Shown here in pieces: positions 9,751-19,763 of a stretch of DNA of 64,000 nt. Position 1 is the first letter of the stretch, and every line of letters starts with the position of its first letter. Source of the stretch: Roseiarcus sp963770275 (GTDB lineage Bacteria > Pseudomonadota > Alphaproteobacteria > Rhizobiales > Beijerinckiaceae). The notes beneath the pieces are model-generated. The model worked only from the letters and a program-made list of their open reading frames with translations, was not told the DNA's origin and made no database searches. The position numbers and the translations under genes were made by a program. The stretch is from contig CAVYPD010000007.1 in assembly GCA_963770275.1 (NCBI GenBank), positions 83,803 to 147,802 of the forward strand. Reading direction: 5' to 3'.

Positions 9751-9855
9751 CGCCGGATGACTTCGTCTAGGGCCCCGATTGCGCCACGCGGGGGTCCTCG
9801 CTAGAGCAGGCGCCAACGCTGCTCCTCCCACACAGGAAACTCCGGCCAGAGATCG

Positions 9856-11118
9856 ATGAGCCAGTTTTCTTTCCGGTTCCCACGCGCCTACCGGTTAAAG
9901 CCCGTCGGTCAGAGGGAGGAGGACGCGCTTTCACTGGTGACGATCGGCGCTGCCAAGCAAAGCGTTCTGGCGCCTTTTTCGCCGAATTTGGAGTATGTCG
10001 TTGTCTCTAGCGAGGGGACCGCGCTTCCGATCGAGAGCCGCGACTTTCGCGTTGAAACGCTGGCGGCGTTGCCGTCCTTATGGGCGCGGCTGCGTCTGGC
10101 ATTTTTCTTCAGGAAAAAGAAGTACCTGAAATACGATGAGTTCACTCTTTTCTCCATCGGGCCAAAAGCTGAACGCAAGCGCTTCACCCGATACAATCAG
10201 GATTGGATAAACATAGGCGTTACGGTCGACAGTGACCTTGCCGCCAAGCATCCCGAGCTCCTCTATGGGTGGCCGGCGGGGGCGGGTCCGGCTCAAGTCA
10301 CGGATCGGCCCGCGGCCCTGCCGGTGGCGGTCGTCGCCCACATCTATTATGAGGACACTTGGTCCGACATTGCTGGGGCGCTCCGAGGCCTAACGATTCC
10401 TTTCGATCTGATCGTCACGACAGTCGCGGGTCGCGAACGGTTGATCGAAACGATCCGAGGCAACTATCCCGCCGCCGAAATTGAGATGATGGAGAATCGT
10501 GGCCGCGATATTGGCCCCTTCCTGACCCTGCTTGAACGAGGCCGGTTCGATGGCTACCGCTACATTTGCAAGATCCACGGGAAGAAGTCGATCGACGGCG
10601 GCCGCAAGATGTATACGGGCGAGATGTGGCGGCGCCGGCTGCTGTTCGATCTCATAGGCGCGCCGGGCGCAGCAAACGCCGCCATCGACATGTTCGAGCG
10701 CGACCCGTCGGTTGGGATGATCGGCCCGAAGGTCTTCCGATTGCCGAAGGCGGGCTATCCCGAGGATCTCTCCTGGTCGGCCAATCGGCCCATGACGTTG
10801 AAGATTGCTCAACGTATGGGGATACCGGCCGACAAGTTCCAACTCGATTTCTTCGGCGGAACAATGTTCTGGGTTCGCCCGGAGGCGTTGAAGCCGTTGA
10901 GGGACCTGCATCTTGCCGCCGACATGCCTTACGAGAGCGGGCTGATCGATGGCGACCTGCCGCATGCGCTTGAACGCGTATTGCCGACTTCGGTTTTGGC
11001 CGCGGGCTATAAGCTCGCCGACAGCGACGATTACGAGGCGCTTCAAGCGCGCGGAGGCGCCACTGGGATTGCGCATTCGGCTGGAGCCGGCCCGCTAGCC
11101 GCGTCGGTCCGCGCCTGA
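9856..11118 (+). CDS. Rhamnan synthesis protein F (RgpF) family protein
   Basis: A 420-residue protein matching the RgpF family, a group of polysaccharide-assembly glycosyltransferase-like proteins. Recognisable stretches are VVAHIYYEDTWSDI, ENRGRDIGPFLTLL, YICKIHGKKS and FFGGTMFWVRPEAL. It starts with ATG after a short run of intergenic DNA. There is no clear signal peptide. It probably acts in rhamnose-containing surface polysaccharide synthesis, in line with the glycosyltransferase and epimerase at the start of the window, though about 8 kb of unrelated genes separate them. Confidence 0.85.
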   Translation: MSQFSFRFPRAYRLKPVGQREEDALSLVTIGAAKQSVLAPFSPNLEYVVVSSEGTALPIESRDFRVETLAALPSLWARLRLAFFFRKKKYLKYDEFTLFSIGPKAERKRFTRYNQDWINIGVTVDSDLAAKHPELLYGWPAGAGPAQVTDRPAALPVAVVAHIYYEDTWSDIAGALRGLTIPFDLIVTTVAGRERLIETIRGNYPAAEIEMMENRGRDIGPFLTLLERGRFDGYRYICKIHGKKSIDGGRKMYTGEMWRRRLLFDLIGAPGAANAAIDMFERDPSVGMIGPKVFRLPKAGYPEDLSWSANRPMTLKIAQRMGIPADKFQLDFFGGTMFWVRPEALKPLRDLHLAADMPYESGLIDGDLPHALERVLPTSVLAAGYKLADSDDYEALQARGGATGIAHSAGAGPLAASVRA

Positions 11119-11198
11119 ACGCGTCTGGCGTCAAATTGCGCTGGCATGTTCAGGTGGCCGGACCAACAACTCCCCGTATGCGTCTGACCTGAGTGTGG

Positions 11199-12296
11199 TC
11201 AGACACGGTGCGCTAGCCAGTCCGCAATCGCTAGGCTCGCCGTCAGCCCCGGCGACTCGATCCCAAACAGGTTGATCAACCCCGCAACGCCGTGTTCTTT
11301 TTCGGTCTGGAGGAGGAAATCTGTGTTTGAGCCGCCGGGGCGCGCGATCTTCGGCCTGACGCCGGCGTAGCCTGGCTGCAGGGCGCCGTCCGGCAGGCCT
11401 GGCCAGTAGGTTCGGATCGCCGCGTAGAAGGATGGTGCTCGTCCGGGATCGACGCCGTAGTCGATTGCTTCGACCCATTCGACGTCCGGGCCAAACTTAG
11501 CCTGTCCGGCGAGATCGAGCGTAAGATGCACGCCGAGGCCGCCTGGAGTGGGCATTGGATAGATGAGGCGCGAGAAGGGCGAACGTCCGCTCAAGGAAAA
11601 GTAGTTGCCCTTGGCGAGATGCAACGACGGGATCTTATCGACCGGCATGCCAGCGATCGAGCGCGCGAGTGCCTGCGCACCGAGACCCGCGGCGTTTACG
11701 ACCAAACCGGCGGCGAGGCGCATGGGCGCGGGGCCGCCAACTTCGATGACAAGTCCTTGTCCATTGGTGCGTCCGGCGAGAACGGGCGTTTCGAAGGCGA
11801 ACATGGCGCCGTGGGCCTCCGCGTCGCCCCGCAGCGCCAGCATAAAGCCGTGGGCGTCGATGATGCCGGTGGAGGGTGACAACAGCGCACGCTCCGCGAC
11901 CAGCGCGGGCTCGAGCGCACGCGCCTCCTCGCCGCTGAGCCAGATGAGATCGACGACGCCGTTGGCCTCGGCCTGGGCCTTAATCGCGGTGAGCTGGTCG
12001 ACCTCTCCCGCGTTCACCGCCACTAGGAGCTTGCCGCATCGCTTATGCGGAACGCCGAACTCTTGACAGAACGCATATAGCAGCGCTTTGCCGTCTACAC
12101 AGAGCCGTGTCTTGTCGAGCCCTGTCCGATAATAGATACCGGCATGGATCACTTCGCTGTTGCGGGAACTCACCCCCGCGCCAATCCCGCTCTCGCTTTC
12201 GACGACGATGACTTCGCGTCCCGCCCGAGCGAGAGCTCGCGCGACGGCGAGACCGATGACGCCCGCGCCGACGACAAGACAATCAACCGAATCCAT
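11199..12296 (-). CDS. FAD-dependent oxidoreductase, L-2-hydroxyglutarate dehydrogenase-like
   Basis: A 365-residue DAO-fold flavoprotein. The FAD-binding GAGVIGLAVARAL is at the N terminus, followed by VVESESGIGAGVSSRNSEVIHAGIYY. The SSRNSEVIHAGIYY stretch is typical of the L-2-hydroxyglutarate dehydrogenase/LhgO group. It would oxidise a 2-hydroxy acid, probably passing electrons to the respiratory chain. Neighbours do not narrow the substrate. C-terminal FGIESPGLTASLAIADWL is the usual second FAD contact. Confidence 0.85.
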   Translation of the reverse strand: MDSVDCLVVGAGVIGLAVARALARAGREVIVVESESGIGAGVSSRNSEVIHAGIYYRTGLDKTRLCVDGKALLYAFCQEFGVPHKRCGKLLVAVNAGEVDQLTAIKAQAEANGVVDLIWLSGEEARALEPALVAERALLSPSTGIIDAHGFMLALRGDAEAHGAMFAFETPVLAGRTNGQGLVIEVGGPAPMRLAAGLVVNAAGLGAQALARSIAGMPVDKIPSLHLAKGNYFSLSGRSPFSRLIYPMPTPGGLGVHLTLDLAGQAKFGPDVEWVEAIDYGVDPGRAPSFYAAIRTYWPGLPDGALQPGYAGVRPKIARPGGSNTDFLLQTEKEHGVAGLINLFGIESPGLTASLAIADWLAHRV

Positions 12297-12632
12297 CCCT
12301 CAACTCTCCGCTCCAGGCGGAGCGTTCCTCGGCGCCAATCTTTCAGCCGGTCAAGGCACCCTCGCAATGACCGGGCGGAGATACCGCGTCGTCGCCTTGC
12401 AAAGCTCAATTCGCATACGCCGAGGCTGCGTGTCCTCGAACCCCCGCATCGCTTTCTAGGAATTGCGAGCGGAGGCAATGGGAGCGTTGCGGGCGCATAC
12501 CAACATTATGCGACGCTTGCGCCGGCCTAAGCTGACAGACGAACTTTCGCCCACGTCGCCACTGCGCCAGGGAGGCCCTCAACACCCCAGGTTCCGCAAA
12601 AACCGTGCGCGCATACCGCGGCGACGCGAAAC
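12297..12632. other. Intergenic gap without recognised gene
   Basis: A 336-base stretch between the FAD oxidoreductase and usg. Short ORFs on both strands read as low-complexity Arg/Ser-rich noise. I saw no repeat, RNA gene or clear promoter. Confidence 0.5.
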
Positions 12633-12902
12633 TCAGTTCAGCCGGAATTCCGCTCCAACCGCCTTGAATTCCGCCGGCTTGATGAGCCGCGAATGCGCCA
12701 CTGTCACTGAGTGGAGCAGACCGTCGAGCTCGCGCGTCCAGAAGTCCAGAAACTTCTTAAGCTCGGGGAAGTGCGGATGAAGGTCGTGATGCTGCCAGAT
12801 GAAGTTCTGCAGAATATCGGGGTGATCGGGCATGTGATAGAGGATGTTGGCGGTGGTCAGCCCAAACCCCTCGAGCTGGCGGCGGAAGTCGGCAGTGGCC
12901 AT
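12633..12902 (-). CDS. usg: Usg family protein
   Basis: An 89-residue protein starting MATADFRRQLEGFGLTTANI. It matches the alphaproteobacterial Usg family (named from the gene upstream of trpF in Caulobacter). Conserved stretches include YHMPDHPDILQNF and LHSVTVAHSRLIKPAEF. A longer ORF continues upstream, but its extra 16 residues are Arg/His-rich and unlike the family, so I start at 12902. No trp gene is nearby. The biochemical role is unknown. Confidence 0.85.
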   Translation of the reverse strand: MATADFRRQLEGFGLTTANILYHMPDHPDILQNFIWQHHDLHPHFPELKKFLDFWTRELDGLLHSVTVAHSRLIKPAEFKAVGAEFRLN

Positions 12903-13070
12903 GCGGGCTCTCCTGATTCCCAGAGTGCGATGGTGCCATCTCCAACGCATTCTGGCAATCTTAGGTTCCGCAAAATTCGTGCCATATCAAACTGTTAGCA
13001 GCAAAGCTGCTGAGTGCTAGCGCCAAGGCCTCGGACGCGAGCTCCTTGCGTTGAAGCGTACGCGGAAGCC

Positions 13071-15278
13071 TCACGCCGCCTTTCGCTTCTCGCTGTGGGA
13101 GCCGTAGAAGGTCTCGCCGCGCTCGGCCATCCGGACGAGCTTCTCGCCCGGCTCAAATTGCGGACCATATTTAGCTGCCAGCTCTTTGGCGTGCGAGACG
13201 AAGGCCTTAAGCCCCATGCCGTCGATGAAGGACACGGCGCCGCCCGAATAAGGCGCATAGCCAAAGCCGAGGATCGAACCGACGTCGGCTTCGCGCGGAT
13301 CGGTGACGATGCCCTCTTCCATGCAACGAGCGGCCTCAAGCGCCACAGTGAAGAGGAAGCGATCCTTGAGGTCCTTGACACTGATCGCGTCAGGATCGAG
13401 CCGTTTCCCGACAATATTTGCTAGTCCGGGCCACAGGCTCTTCGGCCCATTCGTTGGGTAGTCATAGAACCCCTTGCCGTTCTTGCGGCCGGAGCGGCCT
13501 TCCTTGACCGCCATGGCCTCGATGAGCTTCTCTTGGGCAGGATTGACGGCGTTCGCGCCGAGGTCCGTCTTCGCAGCCTGAAGGATTCTCCAGCTTAAAT
13601 CGATGCCGACCTCGTCGTTGAGCGCGAGCGGCCCGATCGGCATGCCGGCCATCTTGGCGGCATTCTCGATCATCGCCGGCGGCACGCCTTCCATCACCAT
13701 CGCGTGCGCTTCCACCATGTAGTTGCCGACGCAGCGGTTGACATAGAAACCGCGGCAGTCGTTGACCACGATCGGCGTCTTCTTGATCGCGCGGACGAAA
13801 TCCATCGCCGTCGCCAGCGCCTTCGCGCCGGTTTTCTCGCCCATGATGATCTCGGTCAGCATCATCTTCTCGACTGGCGAGAAGAAATGCACGCCGACGA
13901 AATGCTCCGGCTTGAGCGACGTCGCGGCGAGCGAGGTGATCGGCAGCGTCGAGGTGTTGCTGGCGAACACGACGTCGGGTCCGACGACGGCTTGCGCCTT
14001 CTTCGTCGCCTCCTCTTTGATCGCGCGATCCTCGAATACCGCCTCGATGATTAGATCGCAGCCCTTGAGTTGCGCATAGTCCGCAGTGGGAGTGATGCGC
14101 GCGAGGAGCGCCTCCTTGTCGGCGGTCTTGGCGCGGCCCTTGGCGATTTGGGAGCTGATGAGCTTGTCCGAATAGGCCTTGCCTTTGTCGGCCGCTTCCT
14201 GGTCGCGGTCGATCAGCACGACATCGAGCCCGGCGTTCGCCGAAACGTAGGCGATTCCGGCACCCATCAGACCCGCGCCGAGCACGCCGACCTTGCGCAA
14301 GTTCGTTGCTGGCACGCTGGCCGGGCGTCGCGCGCCCTTGTTGAGTTCGCCCATAGACAGGAAGAGCGAACGGATCATCGCCGCGGCTTCCTTCGACAAC
14401 AGGATGTTGGCGAAATGCTTGCTCTCAACCGCGAGCGCCAGGTCCATAGGCAGTTGCAGGCCTTCGAATACGCTCGTCAGAACCGCCTTGGCCGCCGGAT
14501 AATTGTCATAGGTTTCGCGACGATAAATGGCGTTGGCCGGCGGCCAGATCATCATGCCTTGAGGCGAAAAAACCTTGCCGGAAGGAAGCTTGAATTTTGG
14601 GTCGTCCCACGGAGCCTTGGCGTTCGGGTTCGCCTTCACCCAGGCCTTGGCGAGCGCGACGATCTCACCGGCGGGCGCGACCTCGTGCACGAGGCCCATC
14701 TTCTTCGCCGCGGCTGGGCGGATCTGATCGCCCTTGAGCAGCATCTGAAGAGCGTCCGGGGTCGGCATCAGTCGAGCGACGCGCTGCGTACCGCCAGCGC
14801 CGGGGAAAAGGCCGACCTTGATTTCCGGCAGTCCGATGCGCGCCTTGTCCGCATCGGCGACGACGCGATAGTGGCACGCCAGAGCCAGTTCGAAGCCGCC
14901 GCCCATGCACACGCCGTTGATCGCGGCGGCCACAGGTTTGCCGCAGGTCTCGAGGCGACGGCAGAGCAGCGAGAATTGCTTCGTCCCGTCGACAAGAGCG
15001 CGCATCGCGGCGTCCTTGCCTTCGGCCTTGGCGCGGCGCGCGTATTCCTTGCCTGCGGTCTCAAGCATGGTCAGGTCTGCTCCCGCCGCGAAGCCGTCTT
15101 TGCCCGAGGTGAACACCGCGCCCTTGATCGCTTCGTCAGTCGCGATCTTGTCGACAATCTGGCCAAGCTCGCCGACAACTTCGGCGTTGATGACGTTCAT
15201 CGACCGGCCCGGCATATCCCAGGTCACAAGCGCGACGCCGTCCGAATCGGTTTCGAGACGGAAATTTGTCAGGTTCAT
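13071..15278 (-). CDS. FadJ-like fatty acid oxidation complex alpha subunit (enoyl-CoA hydratase/3-hydroxyacyl-CoA dehydrogenase)
   Basis: A 735-residue bifunctional beta-oxidation enzyme. The N-terminal crotonase domain has MGGGFELALACHYRVV and LPEIKVGLFPGAGGTQR. From about residue 328 the NAD-binding VGVLGAGLMGAGIAYVS begins the 3-hydroxyacyl-CoA dehydrogenase domain. The C-terminal domain contains GFYVNRCVGNYMVEA and KGFYDYP. It hydrates enoyl-CoA and oxidises the product to 3-ketoacyl-CoA, the substrate of the thiolase encoded immediately upstream. The start is the ATG of MNLTNFRLETD, 20 bases after the thiolase stop. The open frame continues upstream but only as noise opposite the thiolase. 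Confidence 0.93.
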   Translation of the reverse strand: MNLTNFRLETDSDGVALVTWDMPGRSMNVINAEVVGELGQIVDKIATDEAIKGAVFTSGKDGFAAGADLTMLETAGKEYARRAKAEGKDAAMRALVDGTKQFSLLCRRLETCGKPVAAAINGVCMGGGFELALACHYRVVADADKARIGLPEIKVGLFPGAGGTQRVARLMPTPDALQMLLKGDQIRPAAAKKMGLVHEVAPAGEIVALAKAWVKANPNAKAPWDDPKFKLPSGKVFSPQGMMIWPPANAIYRRETYDNYPAAKAVLTSVFEGLQLPMDLALAVESKHFANILLSKEAAAMIRSLFLSMGELNKGARRPASVPATNLRKVGVLGAGLMGAGIAYVSANAGLDVVLIDRDQEAADKGKAYSDKLISSQIAKGRAKTADKEALLARITPTADYAQLKGCDLIIEAVFEDRAIKEEATKKAQAVVGPDVVFASNTSTLPITSLAATSLKPEHFVGVHFFSPVEKMMLTEIIMGEKTGAKALATAMDFVRAIKKTPIVVNDCRGFYVNRCVGNYMVEAHAMVMEGVPPAMIENAAKMAGMPIGPLALNDEVGIDLSWRILQAAKTDLGANAVNPAQEKLIEAMAVKEGRSGRKNGKGFYDYPTNGPKSLWPGLANIVGKRLDPDAISVKDLKDRFLFTVALEAARCMEEGIVTDPREADVGSILGFGYAPYSGGAVSFIDGMGLKAFVSHAKELAAKYGPQFEPGEKLVRMAERGETFYGSHSEKRKAA

Positions 15279-15298
15279 GGAAAATCTCCGTTTCGCGA

Positions 15299-16506
15299 TC
15301 AGACGCGCTCGATGATCGTGGCGGTGCCCATGCCGCCGCCGATGCAGAGCGTGATGAGCGCCGTGCCCTTGCCGGTACGCTCGAGTTCGTCGAGCGCAGT
15401 GCCAAGGATCATCGCGCCGGTCGCGCCCAGCGGATGGCCCATCGCGATCGCGCCACCGTTGACGTTGACCTTGCTGTCGTCGAGGTCGAATGCCTGACGG
15501 AAGCGGAGCACGACCGAGGCGAACGCCTCGTTGATTTCGAAGAGGTCGATGTCGTCGATCGACATGCCAGAGCGCGCGAGCACTTTCCTGGTCACATCGA
15601 CCGGTCCGGTCAGCATGATCGCGGGCTCGGAGCCGATGTTGGCGAAAGCGCGGATTTTTGCGCGCGGCTTGAGGCCGGCTTTCGCGCCCGCCTCGCGCGA
15701 GCCCAAGAGCACGGCAGCGGCGCCGTCGACGATACCCGATGAATTGCCCGCGTGATGAACATGGATGATGCGCTCGACATCCGGATGCGCCTGAACGGCG
15801 ACCGCGTCGAAGCCGCCTTGCTCGCCGGGAATGACAAACGAAGGCTTGAGGGAAGCCAGCGACTGCATGTCCGTGCCGGGCGCATATGCTCGTCGTGCTC
15901 GAGCATCGGCAGGCCATTGACGTCGAGGACCGGGGCTATCGAGTTCTTGAAACGCCCATCCTTCCACGCCGCAGCGGCGCGCTTCTGCAACTCGACCGCG
16001 TAAGCGTCGACATCGTCGCGCGAGAAGCCGTATTTCGTCGCCATGAGATCGGCCGAAACGCCCTGAGGCATGAAATAGGCGGGGATTGCGAGCGATGGAT
16101 CAGCCGGCCAGGCGCCTCCCGACGCGCCGATGCCGACGCGGCTCATCGATTCGACGCCCCCTCCGATCGTCATATCGTGCTGTCCGCTCATCACTTGCGC
16201 GGCGGCGAAATTGACCGAGTCGAGGCCCGACGCGCAGAACCGGTTGATCTGTACGCCGGGGACCGTATCGCCAAAGCCCGCGGCTAGCGCCCCCATGCGG
16301 GCGATGTCGCCACCCGCCTCACCGACCGGATCGACGCAACCCATCACCACGTCATCGACGGCAACGGGATCAAGATGGTTGCGATCCTTGATCGCCTTCA
16401 AAGCCGTCGCGGCCAAATGGAGCGTCGAAGCGGTGTGCAGCGAGCCATCCGGCTTGCCGCGTCCGCGCGGCGTTCGCACGTGGTCGTAGATGATGGCTTC
16501 GGTCAT
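15299..16506 (-). CDS. Acetyl-CoA acyltransferase (thiolase), frameshifted
   Basis: A thiolase of about 400 residues that cleaves 3-ketoacyl-CoA. The nucleophilic Cys is in NRFCASGLDSVNF. The His is in GGAIAMGHPLGATGA and the second Cys in CIGGGMGTA. The frame breaks at 15,875-15,880 after EHDEHMRP: restoring one G in the CCGGC gives HMRPGTDMQSLASLKPSF and the expected continuation. This is the only -1 lesion among the host genes. All catalytic residues are intact, so a sequence error is likely. The start is the ATG of MTEAIIYDHVRTPRG at 16506. It forms an operon with the FadJ-like gene. Confidence 0.9.
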
Positions 16507-16544
16507 CGTGTCTCTCCACGCGGCTCGCGGGCCGCGATGCTTTG

Positions 16545-17012
16545 TCAGGTCTGGTGATCCGGATGCTGATGCGAATGAACAGCCGCGATTTTTTTCTTCG
16601 TTAGCCATTGTTCTATGCGGAGTTCGGGAAGGCTCAGGGAGCGGTCAAGCCAGCGTACCTTCAATTCGACGCCAAGCTGCGTTTGCGGCTCGGCCGCGCC
16701 GGGATCGTCTAGGCTGCCGAGCGTGACGCTGACGCGATCGCTTCCCAAGCCCTGATAGGTTAGGGGTGTGCCGCATCGTGCGCAGAAGCCCCGTTCGGCG
16801 ATGTCCGAACTCGAGAAAGTTGCGATTGCGCCGCTGGTAACCACGAACTCCGTAACCCGCACGCCGGCGAAGGCCATGAACGGAGCTCCGCTCGCCTTCT
16901 GGCACATTCGGCAGTGGCAGATGTTGGCGCCGGTCGGCTCGGCGATCAGGCGATAGCGCACTGCGCCGCACTGGCAACCTCCCGCCAAGCCAGCTGCCGC
17001 ATCGATCGCCAT
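16545..17012 (-). CDS. GFA family protein (glutathione-dependent formaldehyde-activating enzyme-like)
   Basis: A 155-residue zinc protein of the GFA/CENP-V fold. Metal-binding cysteines are in GGCQCGAVRY, CHCRMCQK and FCARCGTPL. The start is placed at MAIDAAAGLAGGCQCG, since the residues before it are not conserved-looking. GFA members are named for formaldehyde-glutathione adduct formation, but most have unknown substrates. It lies 28 bases from the acyl-CoA dehydrogenase, within the fatty-acid block. Confidence 0.88.
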   Translation of the reverse strand: MAIDAAAGLAGGCQCGAVRYRLIAEPTGANICHCRMCQKASGAPFMAFAGVRVTEFVVTSGAIATFSSSDIAERGFCARCGTPLTYQGLGSDRVSVTLGSLDDPGAAEPQTQLGVELKVRWLDRSLSLPELRIEQWLTKKKIAAVHSHQHPDHQT

Positions 17013-17040
17013 CGCCTTGAACCTCCCTGGAAACTTGCTT

Positions 17041-18831
17041 TCAGAACGCATCTGCCGGAAGCGCCATGAGGGCCTCCGCGCCGGCGCTGAGCCGCGCCAG
17101 ATGCGCAGCCGTTTCCGGCAGCATACGCTCGTTGAAGAACTTGGCGAGGGTCAATTTCGCGTCAAGGGCGGGCGTGCTCGCCGAGCTCGCCTGTCGAGCT
17201 AAAACCGCCTTGACGATCCGCGCCCACATATAGCCGAGCGCGGTCAGGCCCATGAGATGCATATAATCATAGGAACCGGCCCCGGCGTTATCTGGATTCT
17301 TGAGGCCGTTGGCCGAGAGCCACATCGTGGCTTGCTGCAGATGACCGAGCGAGGACTTGAGGCCGCCGAGATATGGCGCAAGGGCTGCGTCATCCTTGTT
17401 GGCGGCGAGGAAGCCGCTGATTTCGCCGAAGAACGCCATCACCGCGCGTCCACTATCCTTCGCCAGCTTGCGGCCTACGAGATCAAGCGCCTGCACGCCA
17501 TTCGCACCTTCGTAGATCATCGCGATGCGTGCATCGCGCACGAACTGCTCCATGCCCCACTCGGCGATGTAGCCATGGCCGCCCAGCACCTGCTGCGCTT
17601 TGACCGCGTTGGCGAACCCGAAATCGGTGAAGACGCCTTTGAGCACTGGCGTGATCAAGCCGAGCCGGTCGTCGGCCGTCTGTCTCGTCTTCGCATCCGG
17701 GGCGTGGCGCGCCTCGTCTTGGGCAAGCGCGATCCAGACCAGAAGCGCCCGCGCCCCTTCGTTGAAAGCGCGAATCTCAAGCAGCATGCGCCGCACGTCC
17801 GGGTGGACCAGGAGGAGATCGGCGGGCTTGTCAGGGGCGGCGGCGCCTTTCAGCGAGCGGCCCTGCCGGCGCTCTTTCGCGTAGGCCGCTGCGTTCTGAT
17901 AGGCGACCTCGGAAATTCCAAGACCCTGGATGGCGACGCCGAGGCGCGCGCCGTTCATCATTACGAACATCGCGGGTAAGCCGCGGTGCGCCTCGCCGAC
18001 CAGCCAGCCTTTAGCGTCGTCATAGTTCAGGACCGCGGTCGAATTGCCGTGAATCCCCATCTTGTGCTCGATCGAGCCACAAACGACGCCGTTGCGTTCG
18101 CCTGCGCCGCCGTCGGAATTCGGCAGGAACTTCGGCACAAGGAACAGTGAGATGCCCTTCGTGCCGGCCGGCGCTCCCTCGATGCGAGCGAGAACGAGAT
18201 GAACGATGTTGTCGGTCAGATCGTGCTCGCCAGCAGAGATGAAAATTTTCTGGCCGGTGATCGCATAGGAGCCGTCCGGCTGCGGGACGGCCTTCGTCTT
18301 GATAAGGCCGAGATCGGTGCCGCAATGGGGTTCGGTCAGGTTCATAGTGCCAGCCCACTCGCCAACCGTCAGCTTGGGCAGATACTGCGCCTTCAACGCA
18401 TGGTCGCCGTGCGCCATCAGCGCGGCGACGGCGCCGCGGGTGAGGCCCGGATACATCGAGAACGCGAGATTGGCGGAGCACTCGTATTCGCCGAATAACG
18501 CACCGACGAACATCGGCAGGCCTTGACCGCCGTATGCGGGATCGCCTGCAAGCCCGACCCAGCCGCCTTCGACCAGGCTCTTATAGGCCTGCTTGAAACC
18601 CTTGGGGGTGACGACGCTGCCATCGTCCTTCCGCTTGCAGCCCTCGACGTCGCCAACGCGATTAAGCGGCTGAACGACCTCCTCGACGAATTTCGCGCCT
18701 TCGCTCAGCACCGCCTCGACAACATCGATCGGCGCCTCGGAAAAGCCAGGGCTGTTCGCATATTTGGCGTAGTCGAACACGTCGCTCAGTAAAAAGACGG
18801 TGTCGCTCACCGGCGCCTGATAACTCGGCAT
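17041..18831 (-). CDS. Acyl-CoA dehydrogenase with C-terminal extension
   Basis: A 596-residue FAD-dependent acyl-CoA dehydrogenase, first step of beta-oxidation. The signature GEWAGTMNLTEPHCGTDLG and later VLGGHGYIAEWGMEQFVRDARI are present. The family core is about 400 residues. The extra C-terminal 150 residues (GFLAANKDDAALAPY onward) match the extension seen in long bacterial ACADs of the 3-methylmercaptopropionyl-CoA type. The start at 18831 (MPSYQAPVSDTVF) is preferred to an ATG five codons upstream. With the thiolase and FadJ-like genes it forms a nearly complete beta-oxidation block. Confidence 0.92.
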   Translation of the reverse strand: MPSYQAPVSDTVFLLSDVFDYAKYANSPGFSEAPIDVVEAVLSEGAKFVEEVVQPLNRVGDVEGCKRKDDGSVVTPKGFKQAYKSLVEGGWVGLAGDPAYGGQGLPMFVGALFGEYECSANLAFSMYPGLTRGAVAALMAHGDHALKAQYLPKLTVGEWAGTMNLTEPHCGTDLGLIKTKAVPQPDGSYAITGQKIFISAGEHDLTDNIVHLVLARIEGAPAGTKGISLFLVPKFLPNSDGGAGERNGVVCGSIEHKMGIHGNSTAVLNYDDAKGWLVGEAHRGLPAMFVMMNGARLGVAIQGLGISEVAYQNAAAYAKERRQGRSLKGAAAPDKPADLLLVHPDVRRMLLEIRAFNEGARALLVWIALAQDEARHAPDAKTRQTADDRLGLITPVLKGVFTDFGFANAVKAQQVLGGHGYIAEWGMEQFVRDARIAMIYEGANGVQALDLVGRKLAKDSGRAVMAFFGEISGFLAANKDDAALAPYLGGLKSSLGHLQQATMWLSANGLKNPDNAGAGSYDYMHLMGLTALGYMWARIVKAVLARQASSASTPALDAKLTLAKFFNERMLPETAAHLARLSAGAEALMALPADAF

Positions 18832-19162
18832 CGTCGTCTCCAACATTGAAAGCGGAAGCCGGCCCGTGGCGGCAGCGGCGCGCGTCGGCCGCGATAAGGT
18901 TTACATATGAACTATCGCTCCGGCGATTGCAAGGGGAATCTGGATGTGGCCGTCCGCTGCGCCGCTATGTCTTGGTTGGGCGCAATCAGTGGCTGGATGT
19001 CTATATACACATTCAATATGTCTTACTTTCTCACTAATGATCCAATCGTTTCGAGTTGCAGAAAAATGAGCCTAAGCAACTGAAAAGACTGAGTCGCGAG
19101 CAAAACCGTACACCGTGCGCCGGCTTGAAACTTCGGCCGGGGTCCGGTGCAAGGTTAGGCGA
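18832..19162. repeat. Intergenic gap holding dispersed repeat copy B (about 19,045-19,120)
   Basis: No gene is seen in these 331 bases. The last third contains GAGTTGCAGAAAAATGAGCC, TAAGC, GAGTCGCG and GCAAAACCGTACACCG in that order. The same blocks recur inverted at 22,950-23,030 and in part at 9,676-9,750. Confidence 0.65.
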
Positions 19163-19606
19163 TCAGGCCGGGCGGCGGGGCACGAGGCCGATCGGAGTAA
19201 ACGTGTAGACCGGCTCACCGCGCTGATTGAACGCGGTCCATTTGACCTTGACGATCCCTTGCGGTTTTGACCGTGAAGGCGTGACCTCGACAACCTCGCC
19301 TTCCAGATGGAGGACATCGTCCGGATGCACCGGGGCGAGCCATCGTAATTCGTCCACGCCGAGTCCGAGCAGGGGGTGCGGCCCGAATGGACGCGTCTCG
19401 ACCGCTAGCCGCATGGCGATCGCCGCAGTGTGCCAGCCAGAAGCCGCGAGGCCCTTGAACACCGAGCGCTCCGCGGCCGCCTCGTCGAGATGGTAGGCTT
19501 GGGGATCGAATTCAGATGCGAACCGCTTGATGTCTTCGCGCGTGACGCGCCTTTCCGGGCTCTTGAACCGCATGCCGAGGACCAGATCATCGAACCATTC
19601 GATCAT
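19163..19606 (-). CDS. MaoC family dehydratase
   Basis: A 147-residue single hot-dog protein of the MaoC group, R-specific enoyl-CoA hydratases and relatives. The start is MIEWFDDLVLGMRF. The family stretch with the catalytic Asp/His region appears as FASEFDPQAYHLDEAAA (Asp, then His five residues on) and the following GLAASGWHTAAIAMRL. It probably hydrates an enoyl-CoA in the fatty-acid pathway of the genes just downstream. A possible upstream extension is not supported. Confidence 0.85.
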   Translation of the reverse strand: MIEWFDDLVLGMRFKSPERRVTREDIKRFASEFDPQAYHLDEAAAERSVFKGLAASGWHTAAIAMRLAVETRPFGPHPLLGLGVDELRWLAPVHPDDVLHLEGEVVEVTPSRSKPQGIVKVKWTAFNQRGEPVYTFTPIGLVPRRPA

Positions 19607-19763
19607 CGCCCAATCCCTGACTGCACGGACACGGCATTGAAGAAATATGTAATTGCGAGGGTTCGTACATGGCCGGCAAAATGGGCGCAAGTCACCGTCG
19701 ATCGCTCCGCAGGGCGTCGGTTTTCTCCAGTCTCTTTGTCAGCTAATGTCGCCGAGAGCGCCA

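Noticed and set aside
12400..12470. Possible tRNA from a GGTTCGAG-like stretch on the minus strand
   Set aside because: No matching acceptor, D or anticodon arms could be folded around it.
14070..15497. A 475-residue plus-strand ORF
   Set aside because: Complement of the FadJ-like and thiolase genes; no domain is recognisable.
15279..15917. Long upstream extension of the FadJ-like frame
   Set aside because: It runs antiphase to the thiolase coding region and reads as Arg/Ser-rich noise; the true start is MNLTNF at 15278.
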